From Anolis sagrei (taxonomy: Eukaryota > Chordata > Lepidosauria > Squamata > Anolidae), in assembly GCF_037176765.1 (NCBI RefSeq), contig NC_090034.1:28733875-28797874 (forward strand): a stretch of 64,000 nucleotides of DNA. Reading direction: 5' to 3'. How positions within the stretch are numbered: the first letter of the stretch is position 1; each line of letters starts with the position of its first letter. Both the position numbers and the translations under genes were made by a program. The notes under the pieces are model-generated. The model made no database searches, was not told the DNA's origin, and worked only from the letters and a program-made list of their open reading frames with translations. Below are positions 23,059 to 34,589 of this stretch, one piece after another.

Positions 23059-23237
23059 TTGAGGAAAGCTATGAGAAATGTTGCCCAATGGGAACAGTTT
23101 TTGTGGATCTTACGGCAGCCTATGACACAGTGCAACATAGGAAAATGCTGCATGAAATCTACCATATTACCCGGGACTATGATTTCAAAAAACTGTTCAG
23201 ACTCGCCTAGAAAATTGCAGCTTCTATGTGGAGTTTC
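23059..23237 (+). mobile_element. I/Vingi-like LINE fragment (RT core)
   Basis: The frame reads GTVFVDLTAAYDTVQHRKML, the palm region with the catalytic aspartate. It continues with HITRDYDF and, after a break, FYVEFQ-like sequence. It matches the same stretch in the longer copy at 50590-52075 (minus). It is cut at its right by a hAT-like end. Confidence 0.6.
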
Positions 23238-23460
23238 AAGCAGAGGTGGCCCAACCCGGTAAGCGGATTACGCGAATGCGTAGGGCGCTTGAACCCAGAG
23301 GCGCCGACACGGCAGCTGAAGTTGCCTGGGAAATACTGCGCCTGCGCATGCGCTTGCGCAAGCGCTTGTGGCTCTCAGTGAGAGAGCACGAAGCTGCAGA
23401 AAGCTGCACATGGGCGTGGGCTCTGCAGCACACTGAGAGAATAAGTTTGCCAGTTTAAAG
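23238..23460 (+). mobile_element. hAT-like element, left-end fragment, CpG-rich
   Basis: It begins CAGAGGTGGCCCAACCCGG, close to the left end of the hAT element at 5882 (CAGGGGCAGCTCAACCCAT), and sits inside the LINE fragment. The interior is unusually CpG-rich (GCGCCTGCGCATGCGC near 23337). No right end or target duplication was identified. Confidence 0.45.
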
Positions 23461-23542
23461 ACAGAGTCAATCCAGGAGGAAGAAGAGCAGGTTGGCAAAT
23501 TTAATGTCTATTAAAATGCTAGTCCCCAAAAGCCTCAGGCTG

Positions 23543-24112
23543 TTGTGCATTAAACTTCGCACCAGAAGCTGGCATCAGAAGGCAGGAGTGTATTTAAATC
23601 CACTCCTTTCAATGGCATCTTAATGTTGTGCACTAAACCTCTTGAGGCATCATAAGGAAGGAGTGTATTTAAATCCACGCCTTTCAATGGGATCTTAACA
23701 ATGTGCACTAAACCTTTTGAGGCATCAGAAGGAAGGAGTGTATTTAAATCCAGTTCTTTCAATGGGATCTTAACGTTATGCACTAAACCTCTTGAGGCAT
23801 CAGAAGGAAGGAGTGTATTTAAATCCAGTTTTTTCAGTGGGATCTTAACAATGTGCACTAAACCTCTTGAGGCATCAAAAGGAAGGAGTGTATTTAAATC
23901 CAGTTTTTTCAGTGGGATCTTAACAATGTGCACTAAACCTCTTGAGGCATCAAAAGGAAGGAGTGTATTTAAATCCAGTTTTTTCAGTGGGATCTTAACA
24001 TTGTGCACTAAACCTCTTGAGGCATCAGAAGGAAAGAGTGTATTTAAATCCACTCCTTTCAATGGGATCTTAACGTTGTGCACTAAACCTCTTGAGGCAT
24101 CAGAAGGATTTA
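23543..24112 (+). repeat. 75-bp satellite array, left block
   Basis: About 7.5 tandem copies of a 75-base unit. The core phrases are GAGGCATCAGAAGGAAGGAG, TGTATTTAAATCCA, TTTCAATGGGATCTTAA and GTGCACTAAACCTCTT. Units here are more diverged (AGTTTTTTCAGTGGG variants) than in the right block. The array breaks in mid-unit at CAGAAGGA, where an L2 tail begins, and resumes at 32071. Confidence 0.95.
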
Positions 24113-25780
24113 TTTATTTATTTATTTATTTTATTTATTATTTGCTTTATTTCTATACCGCATTTTTCAGCGTAATTAGGCGACTCAATGCGGTTTACAC
24201 AATACAGGTTATCACAACAATATCCTAAGCAATTCAAATACATCATACACAACAGACAAAATCAAACAATCATTATCATATCATAACGCCTCAATAACAA
24301 ATCAGAATCCGTTCTCATAATCCTTGTACCAATTCCTATGTTCAATTTTACCGTCTTCCTGTGTTCAGTTCACTGTTTAGCCAAATGCTTGTTCGTAGAG
24401 CCAAGTCTTAACCTTCCTCCGGAACGCCAACAACGAAGGGGCCTGTCTGATGTCTACAGGTAAGGCATTCCATAGCCGAGGGGCCACCACCAAGAAGGCC
24501 CTGTCCCTCGTCCCCGCCAACTGCGCCTGTGATGCAGGTGGGACCTAGAGCAGGGCCTCCCCGGACAATCTTAATGTCCTAGTCGGTTCATAGGGGGAGA
24601 TGCATTTAGAGAGGTAAGTAGGGCCGGAACCGTTTAGGGCTTTATAGGCTAACGCCAGCACCTTGAATTGTGCCCGGTAGCAGATTGGCAGCCAGTGGAG
24701 CTGGCTCAACAGAGGAGTGGTATGCTCCCTGAGTGCCGCTCCCGTTAAAAACCTGGCTGCTGAGCGCTGGACCATCTGAAGCTTCCGGGCAGTCTTCAAG
24801 GGCAACCCCACGTAGAGCGCGTTACAGTAATCTATGCGGGATGTAACCAGAGCGTGGACTACCGTGGCCAAGTCAGACTTCCCAAGGTACGGGCGCAGCT
24901 GACGCACAAGTTTTAATTGTGCAAATGCTCCCCTGGATACCCCCGAGACCTGAGGTTCCAGGCTTAGCGATGAATCCAGGGTCACACCCAAGCTGCGAAC
25001 CTGCATCTTCAGGGGGAGTGTAACCCCGTCTAACACAGGCTGTAACCCTATGCCCTGTTCGGCCTTTCGACTGACCAGGAGTGCCTCTGTCTTGTCTGGA
25101 TTCAGTTTCAATTTGTTAGCCCTCATCCAGTCCGACACAGCGGCCAAGCACCGGTTCAGGACCTGAACAGCCTCCTTAGTAATAGGTGGGAAGGAGTGAC
25201 AGAGTTGGACATCATCTGCGTACAGATAACACCGCACCCCGAAACTCTGGATGATCTCTCCCAGCCGCTTCATGTAGATGTTAAACAACATGGGGGACAG
25301 TATTGAACCCTGCGGGACCCTACAAGACAATGGTTGTGAGGACGAGCAGTTGTCCCCCAGCAACACCTTCTGGGTACGATCCTCTAGGAAGGACCTGAGC
25401 CACTGCAGAACAGTGCCACCAAGGCCCATTCCCGCGAGGCGTCTCAGAAGGATACCGTGGTCGACGGTATCGAAGGCCGCTGAGAGGTCCAGCAGAACCA
25501 ACAGGGACACACTCCCCCTGTCTAGCTCCCGGCGGAGATCATCCACTAAGGCGACCAAGGCTGTCTCGGTACCATGTCCCAGCCTAAAGCCAGACTGTGC
25601 CGGATCCAGATAATCCATGTCTACCAAGAATACCTGGAGTTGTGAGGCCACCACACGTTCCAGGACTTTGCCCAAAAAGGGGAGATTGGAAACAGGCCGA
25701 TAGTTGACGAATTGAGTGGGGTCCAGTGATGGTTTTTTCAACAGCAGTTTTATTACAGCTTGTTTTAAGCTGGCTGGAAT
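24113..25780 (-). mobile_element. L2-clade LINE, 3' two-thirds (nearly open RT frame)
   Basis: The minus frame 25741-24545 is open for 398 codons. It carries the reverse transcriptase core: YRPVSNLPFLGKVLE, SGFRLGHGTETALVALVDDL, LDLSAAFDTVDHG, VPQGSILSPMLFNIYMK and the catalytic CYLYADDVQL. The C-terminal part follows (LGVTLDSSLSLEPQVS, SRIDYCNALYVGLPLKTARK, QLHWLPICYRAQFK). The 3' UTR ends in an (AAAT)n tail abutting the satellite. The 5' part continues at 31631-32066 beyond the Gypsy insertion. This is the best-preserved L2 in the window. Confidence 0.9.
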
Positions 25781-26447
25781 TGTTGGGGTTCAGTCTGATC
25801 CTGATCTGTGTGAACAGGATTCTCTGATAGTTTTTCAAACTGAGCAAGCTCTCCCTGACTCTAACAGTGTGGAATGTGTTGTTGATGCAGAGGTCAGTGG
25901 GAATGAAAACGAAACCCAACAGTTAGAAGAGAATGTTTTGGAAGTTAGCCGTGATATCTCCCCACCTGGGCTTGATAATGAGGTCCGAAGAGAACAGATA
26001 GTGAGAGATAGATTTGTTTCCCAGTCTGTACGAAGGTCACAGCGTCTTCAGCAGAAAGAGTCCCAAACAGAAATGTCAAGGGGCGTTTCTAAGAATAGCT
26101 TCTTTGGGTTAATAGCATCCCTGCTATTTAGGTCAAGCAACGTTCGGGACTGTGGCTGGTCTTGGCAGAATTCCTGTGTTCCATGGCCAGTAATCCCAGA
26201 GGCCTGTAGTTTCCAAGTTCATGGTTAGTAAAAGGCTAACAGACTCCTGGTTATTGTTTTGTGGCTTTTGAAGTTTTGCTCAAGTTCAGAGATCCTATTG
26301 ACTACTGTGTTTTTCTGTGGCTTTTTTACTCTGCATTTACCTTTCTTTTGTAACCAATTTTTCATCAATAAACAAGGATTGCTTTTCCTACAGTCCAGAG
26401 TGGTGGATTTAATCTTATGGTCTTGTTTCTTGAACTGGGATGCACCA
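25781..26447 (+). repeat. 5' LTR of the Gypsy fossil
   Basis: 667 bases, beginning TGTTGGGGTTCAGTCTG; the pair partner is 30950-31625. An AATAAA lies in ATCAATAAACAAGG near the 3' side. No classical tRNA primer-binding site was recognised directly downstream. Confidence 0.92.
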
Positions 26448-26569
26448 GTTTGCTTGACCTCAAAAAAAATCCATTTGATTTTTACCCACCAGGATTATTT
26501 TTTGCTAAAGTTTGGTTGTTTTTGGGATCGTTTTTTCTCTTGCTGAGCCAAGGATTTTATTTTTAAAGA

Positions 26570-27500
26570 TGTCCAATCCTGCAGCACCAGCTCAGGCCCC
26601 CACCCTTGCAGACTTTCAAGCATTGCAGACTTTATACACCACCCAACAACAGGAGCTGACTGATCTCCGAGCCAGGGCTGGGCGTCATCCAACGTTAGCC
26701 CTGCCAGCCAAGTTTAATGGGGAGGCCTCTACCGTTCGAGTTTTCAAAAGACAATGTCTTTCCTTTTTGGCAGCCAGGGAGGCTGAATTTCCCACAGAGG
26801 AAAACAAAGTAGATTTTAATTTCAGTCTTTTGGAAGGACCTGTGGCTCTTTGGGCTACCACTCTCCTGGATGCCAACGCTCCTGAAGTGAACTCCGCCCA
26901 AGCCTTCTTGGATTACCTTCAGCGCACTTGGGGTGGCCAGGTGACCCAGGAGTTGGCGGATCGCAAGATGCGTAGACTGCAACAAAGGGACAAGCCTTTG
27001 GCTCATTACATCGTGGAATTCAAGGCTTTGGCCCCTCAAGTGGGCTGGAATGATGCAGCTTTGCGTGGGCAGTTTTTGGAAGGGTTGATCCCCGAACTTC
27101 AAGGGGAAGTGTTGTGGGTTGCAGACCTTCCCACCACCCTGGATGGGCTTATCACTTTGAGTCTTCGGTTGGAGGGTAACCTGCACATGAGGCAGCAGTG
27201 GAGCCGTGGGGCGTCTGAACGGCCGGTCCCGAAGGGTGTCCCAACCCCTGGACTTAGGGCACTTGGCCGGCCAGTTCCGCCCACGGTAAGCGTGGATGAA
27301 GAGGAGCCGATGCAGTTGGGGAGAAAGCCAGGTGCCAGCGGTTGAACCTATGCTGGTACTGCGGGGCAGCAGGGCATTTTTCACGGGGGTGTCCAGCAAA
27401 GAGGAGGCCAGTGCAGAGGGCGGCGTTGGCATCCGCGGAGTTGCTGGAGCGGGAGGCCGTTCCTCCACAACCGGCGGGGGAAGACTTCGACCGGGCTTAG
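26570..27500 (+). mobile_element. gag region of the Gypsy fossil (rounded span)
   Basis: Begins MSNPAAPAQAPTLADFQ. The capsid-like part has FNGEASTVRVFKRQCLSF and FLDYLQRTWGG, and a CCHC knuckle lies near its end. This gag type is the family from which mammalian PEG10/RTL genes were domesticated. The boundary with pol is approximate; Gypsy elements of this group usually join gag and pol by read-through or frameshifting. Confidence 0.8.
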
Positions 27501-30500
27501 ACAGGCTCACCGGCTCGGTCGATGCTTCTCCCTCTGAGCCTCAAACTGGGGTGTTATTCTTGTTACTGGTCACTCTCTGGTCGGCCAAGAAGGGTCCCAT
27601 GTTAGTCCATGCCATGGTAGACTCGGGTGTGACTAACAACTTTATTGACTGGGATTACGCAGACTCTTTGGGGTTGGACTATTGGGATCTGAAGGATCTG
27701 AAGGTGGTGCAGACCATAGACGGCCGGCCTTTGAAATCGGGGCCAGTGAGTCAATGGACAGTTCCCACAAGGATGTGGGTTCGAGAGCATGTGGAGGATA
27801 TTTCCTTTCTAGTGATCAAGGTTCCACATTTCCCTATTGTGTTGGGCGTAGCTTGGCTGACACTGCATGACCCTCAGATTTCCTGGGGACGCCGGGAATT
27901 ACAATTTGCTTCGGAATATTGTCACCGAAATTGTTTGGTGGCTCAAGTATGTCAGGCTGAAGAACTCGAAACCCTTGTGAGTCTGCCAAAAAAATATTCA
28001 GATTTTTGGGATGTGTTCAGTGAGAAAGAGGCTGAGAAGTTACCACCACATAGGCCATATGACTGCACCATCGACTTGATGCCTGGGGCCCCCATCCCAC
28101 GGGGCCGATTGTACTCTCTCTCGGAGCCAGAGATGACGGCTCTCCGGGATTTTTTGGATTCTAATTTGCGGAAGGGGTTCATCCGGCCCTCACAATCTCC
28201 ATCTGGAGCTCCCGTTTTGTTTGTCAAGAAAAAATCAGGGGAGCTGCGCTTGTGTAATGACTACCGGGCACTGAACGAGATTACCATCCGAAACCGTTAC
28301 CCGCTCCTGCTTATCCCTGAGTTGTTGGACAGACCGCGTGGGGCACAAGTCTACACCAAGCTCAACCTTCGGGGAGCTTACAACTTGGTCCGGATTCGGG
28401 AGGGTGACGAGTGGAAGACCGCGTTCCAGACACGTCTAGGATCCTACGAATTCCTCGTAATGCCCTTCGGGCTCTGTAACGCTCCCGCCACATTTCAGCA
28501 CTTCGTGAACGACATGTTCCGCGACTTTTTAGACCGCTTCCTAGTGGTCTATTTTGATGATTTTTTGATTTTCTCCCCAAATCAACAACTTCACAATCAA
28601 CATGTGCGGGCCGTGCTACAGCGGTTGCGCGACCATGGATTATATGCCAAGTTGGAGAAATGTGCTTTTGACCTGACCGAAGTGGACTTTTTAGGTTATC
28701 GAATCTCACCTCAAGGAATTGCCATGGACCCTGCCAAAGTCAAGGCAGTGGTAGGATGGAAAGCTCCTACTACTAAAAAGGACATTCAAAGATTCATGGG
28801 TTTTGCCAACTACTACCGGAAGTTTATCCCTGATTTTGCTCTTTGGGCAGACCTGATCACCCAGTGCCTGCGGGGAAAAACCCCGTTTCAATGGACGAGG
28901 GCAGCGGAGATCGGGTTCCAGAAGCTGAAACAACTGTTCACCTCTCAACCGATCCTCCAACATCCAGACCCTCAAACGCCATTTGTGGTCCAAGCGGATG
29001 CTTCAGATGTGGCCATTGGGGCTGTGTTACTGCAGCCAGTAGGAGAGGATCTGATGCCCTGCGCATACTATTCCAGACAACTAACCATGCCGGAGAAGAA
29101 TTATACCATTTGGGAAAAAGAATTATTGGCCATCAAGATGGCATTTGAGAACTGGAGGCATTGGCTGGAAGGGGCACGTCACCCCGTGGAAGTACACACG
29201 GATCACCGTAATCTTGAACACCTCAAGACGGCGCGGAAACTCAATCAACGACAGCAGCGTTGGGCACTCTTTATCGAACGTTTCCACTTCCGGATCCGTT
29301 ATGTAACTCCGACGCAAACGAAGCAAGCGGATGCTTTGTCGAGAAAACCGGAATATACAAGAGGTCGAGAGGAAACTTCGGAGTCGCCCCTGTTGCGTCC
29401 CGAGAACTTTGCATTCACCACTGTGGCCGAGAAGGACAATCAAGCAGGCCCTTCGGATTTGAGGATGGCGGGGACTGGGAGTCCAGACGCAGCTTCCCTA
29501 CCGGAACGCATTCGAACCCGTCAAGATCAAGATTTGTGGGTTCAGGAACAACTGGTACAAGGAGTACAGTTTCCATTCCATGTCAAAGAAGGACTCCTCT
29601 GTCGCCGTTCTCAGGTATATGTATCCTTGGGACCTGAGAGGGAAGAGATTCTTAAGCTATGTCATGACAGTCGTCCAGCAGGACACTTTGGCCTATTCAA
29701 GACTCTACAATTGATTTTGCGGGACTTCTGGTGGCCAAAGACACGTCGGGACGTTGAGAAATATGTGGCTACCTGTCCAGTATGTCAACGAGCAAAGCAT
29801 CAAGTGGGCAAACCGGCCGGGTTGCTGCAACCAATGCCCACCCCCACCAGACCATGGGAAATCATCTCAGCGGACTTCATCACGGATTTGCCAAAATCCA
29901 ATGGAAATACCACGATCCTAGTGGTAGTGGACTTATTCACCAAGATGGCACATTTCATCCCTTGTACTGGCTTGCCATCAGCGAGAGAGACAGCGGATCT
30001 GTTTCTACACCATGTTTTCCGCCTGCACGGGTTGCCTAAGAGTCTTGTTACCGACCGGGGAGCACAATTTACCTCCCGGTTTTGAAAGGATGTTCAACAG
30101 CTGTTGGGCATTGATGCCCGGATGTCGACTGCGCATCACCCCCAGACGGATGGCCAAACGGAGAGGACCAATGCTACTCTGGAACAATATTTACGATGCT
30201 ATGTCAATTACCAACAGGACAATTGCTCGTCCTTGCTTTCGCTGGCGGAGTTCTCCTATAACAACGCGACCCAGAGTTCCACTCAAGAAGCTCTGTTCTT
30301 TGCCAATTACGGCTTTCACCCCCGTTTTTACCCGAAGGTAATAGAGGCGGGGAACGTTCCTGCTGCAGCGGATTGGCTTCAGGAGTTAACTGCGGTGCAA
30401 GAAGTTCTAAAGACATAGTTAGACCAAGCCAAATTGGATTACAAACGCGTTGCGGATCAACACCGGCAGGAAGGGCCAGAGATTCAGGTAGGTGGACGGG

Positions 30501-30949
30501 TGTGTCTGTCTACCAAACATCTCCTCCTTCAAAGGCCTTGCCGGAAGCTTGATGCTCGGTTTGTGGGTCCCTATCGTGTGGTGGCTCAGATCAACCCTGT
30601 GACATTCAAGTTACAACTTCCCCGGGACATGCGTATTCACCCTGTGTTTCACCGGTCTTTGCTCCGACCGGTGGATGGGGTACGCCCCGATCCGGGGAAG
30701 GGACCGCCACCTCCACCGGTCCTTCGGGAGGGGGAAGAGGAGTTTGAGGTCCAAGACATTTTAGATTCTCGTTTCCGACACCGCAGATTGCAATATTTGG
30801 TGGATTGGACTGGGTACGGGCCTGAGGAGAGATCCTGGGTTGATGCTTGTGATTTACATGCTCCTGACCTTGTTGTTCGCTTTCATCGAGCTTACCCTGC
30901 GAAACCCCGGCCTCGGGGCAGGCCTCGGGGGGGGCTTGGGGGGGGATAG
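27500..30949 (+). mobile_element. pol region of the Gypsy fossil (rounded span)
   Basis: In order: aspartic protease-like start (HAMVDSGVTNNFID, where the usual DSGA is DSGV); reverse transcriptase (LRLCNDYRALN, VVYFDDFLIFS catalytic box); RNase H (VVQADASDVAIGAVL); integrase with HHCC zinc domain (CPVCQRAKH) and catalytic core (ISADFITDLP, SLVTDRGAQF); and a chromodomain (YLVDWTGYGPEERSWV). The order protease-RT-RNase H-integrase is diagnostic of Gypsy, not Copia. Confidence 0.88.
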
Positions 30950-31625
30950 TGTTGGGGTTCAGTCTGATCCTGATCTGTGTGAACAGGATTCTCTGATAGT
31001 TTTTCAAACTGAGCAAGCTCTCCCTGACTCTGACAGTGTGGAATGTGTTGTTGATGCAGAGGTCAGTGGGAATGAAAACGAAACCCAACAGTTAGAAGAG
31101 AATGTTTTGGAAGTTAGCCGTGATATCTCCCCACCTGGGCTTGATAATGAGGTCCGAAGAGAACAGATAGTGAGAGATAGATTTGTTTCCCAGTCTGTAC
31201 AAAGGTCACAGCGTCTTCAGCAGAAAGAGTCCCAAACAGAAAAGTCAAGGGGCGTTTCTAAGAATAGCTTCTTTGGTTTAAGAGCATCCCTGCCGGGTGC
31301 TTCTTTAGGTCAAGCAACTTTCGGCACTGTGGCTGGTCTTGGCAGAATTCCTGTGTTCCATGGCCAGTAATCCCAGAGGCTTGTAGTTTCCAAGTTCATG
31401 GTTAGTAAAAGGCTAACAGACTCCTGGTTATTGTTTTGTGGCTTTTGAAGTTTTGCTCAAGTTCAGAGATCCTATTGACTACTGTGTTTTTCTGTGGCTT
31501 TTTTTACTCTGCATTTACCTTTCTTTTGTAACCAATTTTTCATCAATAAACAAGGATTGCTTTTCCTACAGTCCAGAGTGGTGGATTTGATCTTATGGTC
31601 TTGTTTCTTGAACTGGGATGCAACA
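30950..31625 (+). repeat. 3' LTR of the Gypsy fossil
   Basis: 676 bases, nearly identical to the 5' LTR. It is slightly longer, mainly through one short length difference. Followed directly by the second copy of the GGAAT target duplication and then by L2 sequence. Confidence 0.92.
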
Positions 31626-31630
31626 GGAAT

Positions 31631-32066
31631 TTTGCCTTCCCGAAGGGAGGCATTAACCACCACCTTCACCCACTTGGCCAATCCCCCTCTGGCCTCCTTT
31701 AGAAGCCAGGATGGGCAGGGGTCTAGGATGCATGTGGTTGCCCTCATTCCTCCAAGTATCTTGTCCACATCGGAGAAGCAGGTGCTCGTGTTACATCCTC
31801 AGAGACCGCCGTTAACATGGTATCCAGGCCGGAACAGATCAAAGCGACTTTGTCCGCAAAGAACCGAGCAAATGCTTCACAGCGGGCCGTCGAGTTGTCA
31901 GGGTTCCCATCCAGAAGGGTGGGATTTAATAGACCTCTGACAACTCGAAACAACTTAGCCGGATGGTTCTTTGCGGACGCAATATTGGCCGCAAAGAAAG
32001 ATTTCTTTGCCGCTTTTATTGCCGCGGCATATGCCCTTAGAAGGGCAACAAACCGTGTTCGATTTA
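31631..32066 (-). mobile_element. L2-clade LINE, 5' part of the split copy
   Basis: On the minus strand it encodes the region upstream of the L2 reverse transcriptase (NPDNSTARCEAFARFFADKV, ALICSGLDTM). Joined across the Gypsy target site it is co-linear with 25780-24113. It begins within the satellite at about 32066. Total L2 length is ~2.1 kb, so it is 5'-truncated. Confidence 0.8.
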
Positions 32067-32070
32067 AACC

Positions 32071-34347
32071 GTGTTGTATTTAAATCCACTTCTTTCTATG
32101 GGATTTTAACATTGTGCACTAAACCTCTTGAGGCATCAAAAGGAAGGAGTGTATTTAAATCCACTCCTTTCAATGGGATCTTAACGTTGTGCACTAAACC
32201 TCTTGAGGCATCAGAAGGAAGGAGTGTATTTAAATCCACTCCTTTCAATGGGATCTTAACGTTGTGCACTAAACCTCTTGAGGCATCAGAAGGAAGGAGT
32301 GTATTTAAATCCACTCCTTTCAATGGGATCTTAACATTGTGCACTAAACCTCTTGAGGCATCAGAAGGAAGGAGTGTATATAATTCCACTCCTTTCAATG
32401 GGATCTTAACAATGTGCACTAAACCTCTTGAGGCATCAGAAGGAAGGAGTGTATATATAGTTCCACTCCTTTCAATGCGATCTTAATGTTGTGCACTAAA
32501 CCTCTTGAGGCATCAGAAGGAAGGAGTGTATTTAAATCCACTCCTTTCAATGGGATCTTAACGTTGTGCACTAAACCTCTTGAGGCATCAGAAGGAAGGA
32601 GTGTATATAATTCCACTCCTTTCAATGGGATCTTAACAATGTGCACTAAACCTCTTGAGGCATCAGAAGGAAGGAGTGTATATAATTCCACTCCTTTCAA
32701 TGCGATCTTAATGTTGTGCACTAAACCTCTTGAGGCATCAGAAGGAAGGAGTGTATTTAAATCCACTCCTTTCAATGGGATCTTAACGTTGTGCACTAAA
32801 CCTCTTGAGGCATCAGAAGGAAGGAGTGTATTTAAATCCACTCCTTTCAATGGGATCTTAACGTTATGCAATAAACCTCTTGAAGCATCAGAAGGAAGGA
32901 GTGTATATAATTCCACTCCTTTCAATGGGATCTTAACGTTGTGCACTAAACCTCTTGAGGCATCAGAAGGAAGGAGTGTATTTAAATCCACTCCTTTCAA
33001 TGGGATCTTAACATTGTGCACTAAACCTCTTGAGGCATCAGAAGGAAGGAGTGTATATAATTCCACTCCTTTCAATGGGATCTTAACAATGTGCACTAAA
33101 CCTCTTGAGGCATCAGAAGGAAGGAGTGTATATATAGTTCCACTCCTTTCAATGCGATCTTAATGTTGTGCACTAAACCTCTTGAGGCATCAGAAGGAAG
33201 GAGTGTATTTAAATCCACTCCTTTCAATGGGATCTTAACGTTGTGCACTAAACCTCTTGAGGCATCAGAAGGAAGGAGTGTATATAATTCCACTCCTTTC
33301 AATGGGATCTTAACAATGTGCACTAAACCTCTTGAGGCATCAGAAGGAAGGAGTGTATATAATTCCACTCCTTTCAATGCGATCTTAATGTTGTGCACTA
33401 AACCTCTTGAGGCATCAGAAGGAAGGAGTGTATTTAAATCCACTCCTTTCAATGGGATCTTAACGTTGTGCACTAAACCTCTTGAGGCATCAGAAGGAAG
33501 GAGTGTATTTAAATCCACTCCTTTCAATGGGATCTTAACGTTATGCAATAAACCTCTTGAAGCATCAGAAGGAAGGAGTGTATATAATTCCACTCCTTTC
33601 AATGGGATCTTAACATTGTGCACTAAACCTCTTGAGGCATCAGAAGGAAGGAGTGTATATAATTCCACTCCTTTCAATGGGATCTTAACATTGTGCACTA
33701 AACCTCTTGAGGCATCAGAAGGAATGAGTGTATTTAAATCCACTCCTTTCAATGGGATCTTAACATTGTGCACTAAACCTCTTGAGGCATCAGAAGGAAG
33801 GAGTGTATATAATTCCACTCCTTTCAATGGGATCTTAACATTGTGCACTAAACCTCTTGAGGCATCAGAAGGAAGGAGTGTATATAATTCCACTCCTTTC
33901 AATGGGATCTTAACATTGTGCACTAAACCTCTTGAGGCATCAGAAGGAAGGAGTGTATATAATTCCACTCCTTTCAATGGGATCTTAACATTGTGCACTA
34001 AACCTCTTGAGGCATCAGAAGGAAGGAGTGTATTTAAATCCACTCCTTTAAATTGGATTTTAACGTTGTGCACTAAACCTCTTGAGGCATCAGAAGGAAG
34101 GAGTGTATTTAAATCCAGTTCTTTCAATGGGATCTTAACAATGTGCGCTAAACCTCTTGAGGCATCAGAAGAAAGGAGTGTATTTAAATCCACTCCTTTC
34201 AATGGGATCTTAATGTTGTGCACTAAACCTCTTGAGGCATCAGAAGGAAGGAGTGTATTTAAATCCACTTCTTTCAATGGGATCTTAACGTTGTGCACTA
34301 AACCTCTTGAGGCATCAGAAGCACGGAGCATGTTTAAATCCACTTCT
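32071..34347 (+). repeat. 75-bp satellite array, right block with higher-order repeat
   Basis: About 30 tandem 75-base units, more alike than those of the left block. Two main variants alternate: TATTTAAATCC and TATATAATTCC at the unit centre. A 77-base variant (TATATATAGTTCC) ends at 32485 and again at 33162, and unit order repeats between them, giving a higher-order period of 677 bases (8 x 75 + 77). Each unit centre is a near palindrome, AAGGAGTG-T-ATTTAAAT-C-CACTCCTT. Because 75 is a multiple of 3, long open frames appear on both strands (up to 415 codons). These look like by-products rather than genes. Confidence 0.95.
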
Positions 34348-34436
34348 TTTCATGGATCCAGTTAAAAGGGATTCCAAGGGCCAGCCAGTTCAACCCTATT
34401 CCTGTTTTAAGAAATAACCAATCCAAATACTCCAGA

Positions 34437-34573
34437 CAGATTATAGAATCATAGAGTTGGAAGAGACCTTGTGGGCCATCCAGTCCAACCCCCTTCCAAG
34501 AAGCAGGAAAATCCCATTCAAAGCACTCCTGATAGATGGCCATCCAGCCTCTGCTTAAAAGTTTCAAAAGAAG
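34437..34573 (-). mobile_element. CR1 3' end fragment
   Basis: Minus-strand CR1 tail: TATAGAATCATAGAGTTGG at its 3' limit, then the complement of the GGTTGGACTGGATGGCCC and GAAGCTTTTAAAC stretches in degraded form. Confidence 0.75.
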
Positions 34574-34589
34574 GAGACAGAGGAGGCAA

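Larger units (their letters stand above)
25781..31625 (+). mobile_element. Ty3/Gypsy chromovirus (LTR retrotransposon fossil), nearly whole
   Basis: The element is 5845 bases, with two LTRs bounded by TGTTG...CAACA-type ends and the 5-base target duplication GGAAT (25776-25780 and 31626-31630). Inside, in order: gag with a CCHC zinc knuckle, protease, reverse transcriptase, RNase H, integrase and a C-terminal chromodomain. That order and the chromodomain place it in the chromoviral branch of Gypsy, near the vertebrate Sushi group. The coding part looks nearly whole but carries a few breaks (about three). The LTRs differ by about ten substitutions and two indels over ~665 bases, roughly 1.5%, so insertion was recent, probably within some millions of years. 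It split an L2 LINE. Confidence 0.93.

Noticed and set aside
23550-24228. Repeat-protein-like frames of ~175 codons on both strands
   Set aside because: Same satellite, same explanation.
32071-34347. CRISPR-like array
   Set aside because: Direct repeats without unique spacers, vertebrate context; it is a tandem satellite.
32419-34365. Very long open frames (up to 415 codons) of a 25-residue repeat on both strands
   Set aside because: The unit length of 75 bases is a multiple of three and lacks stops in one frame on each strand. 77-base units break the frame, both strands are open at once, and there is no promoter or splice context. Best read as non-coding satellite.
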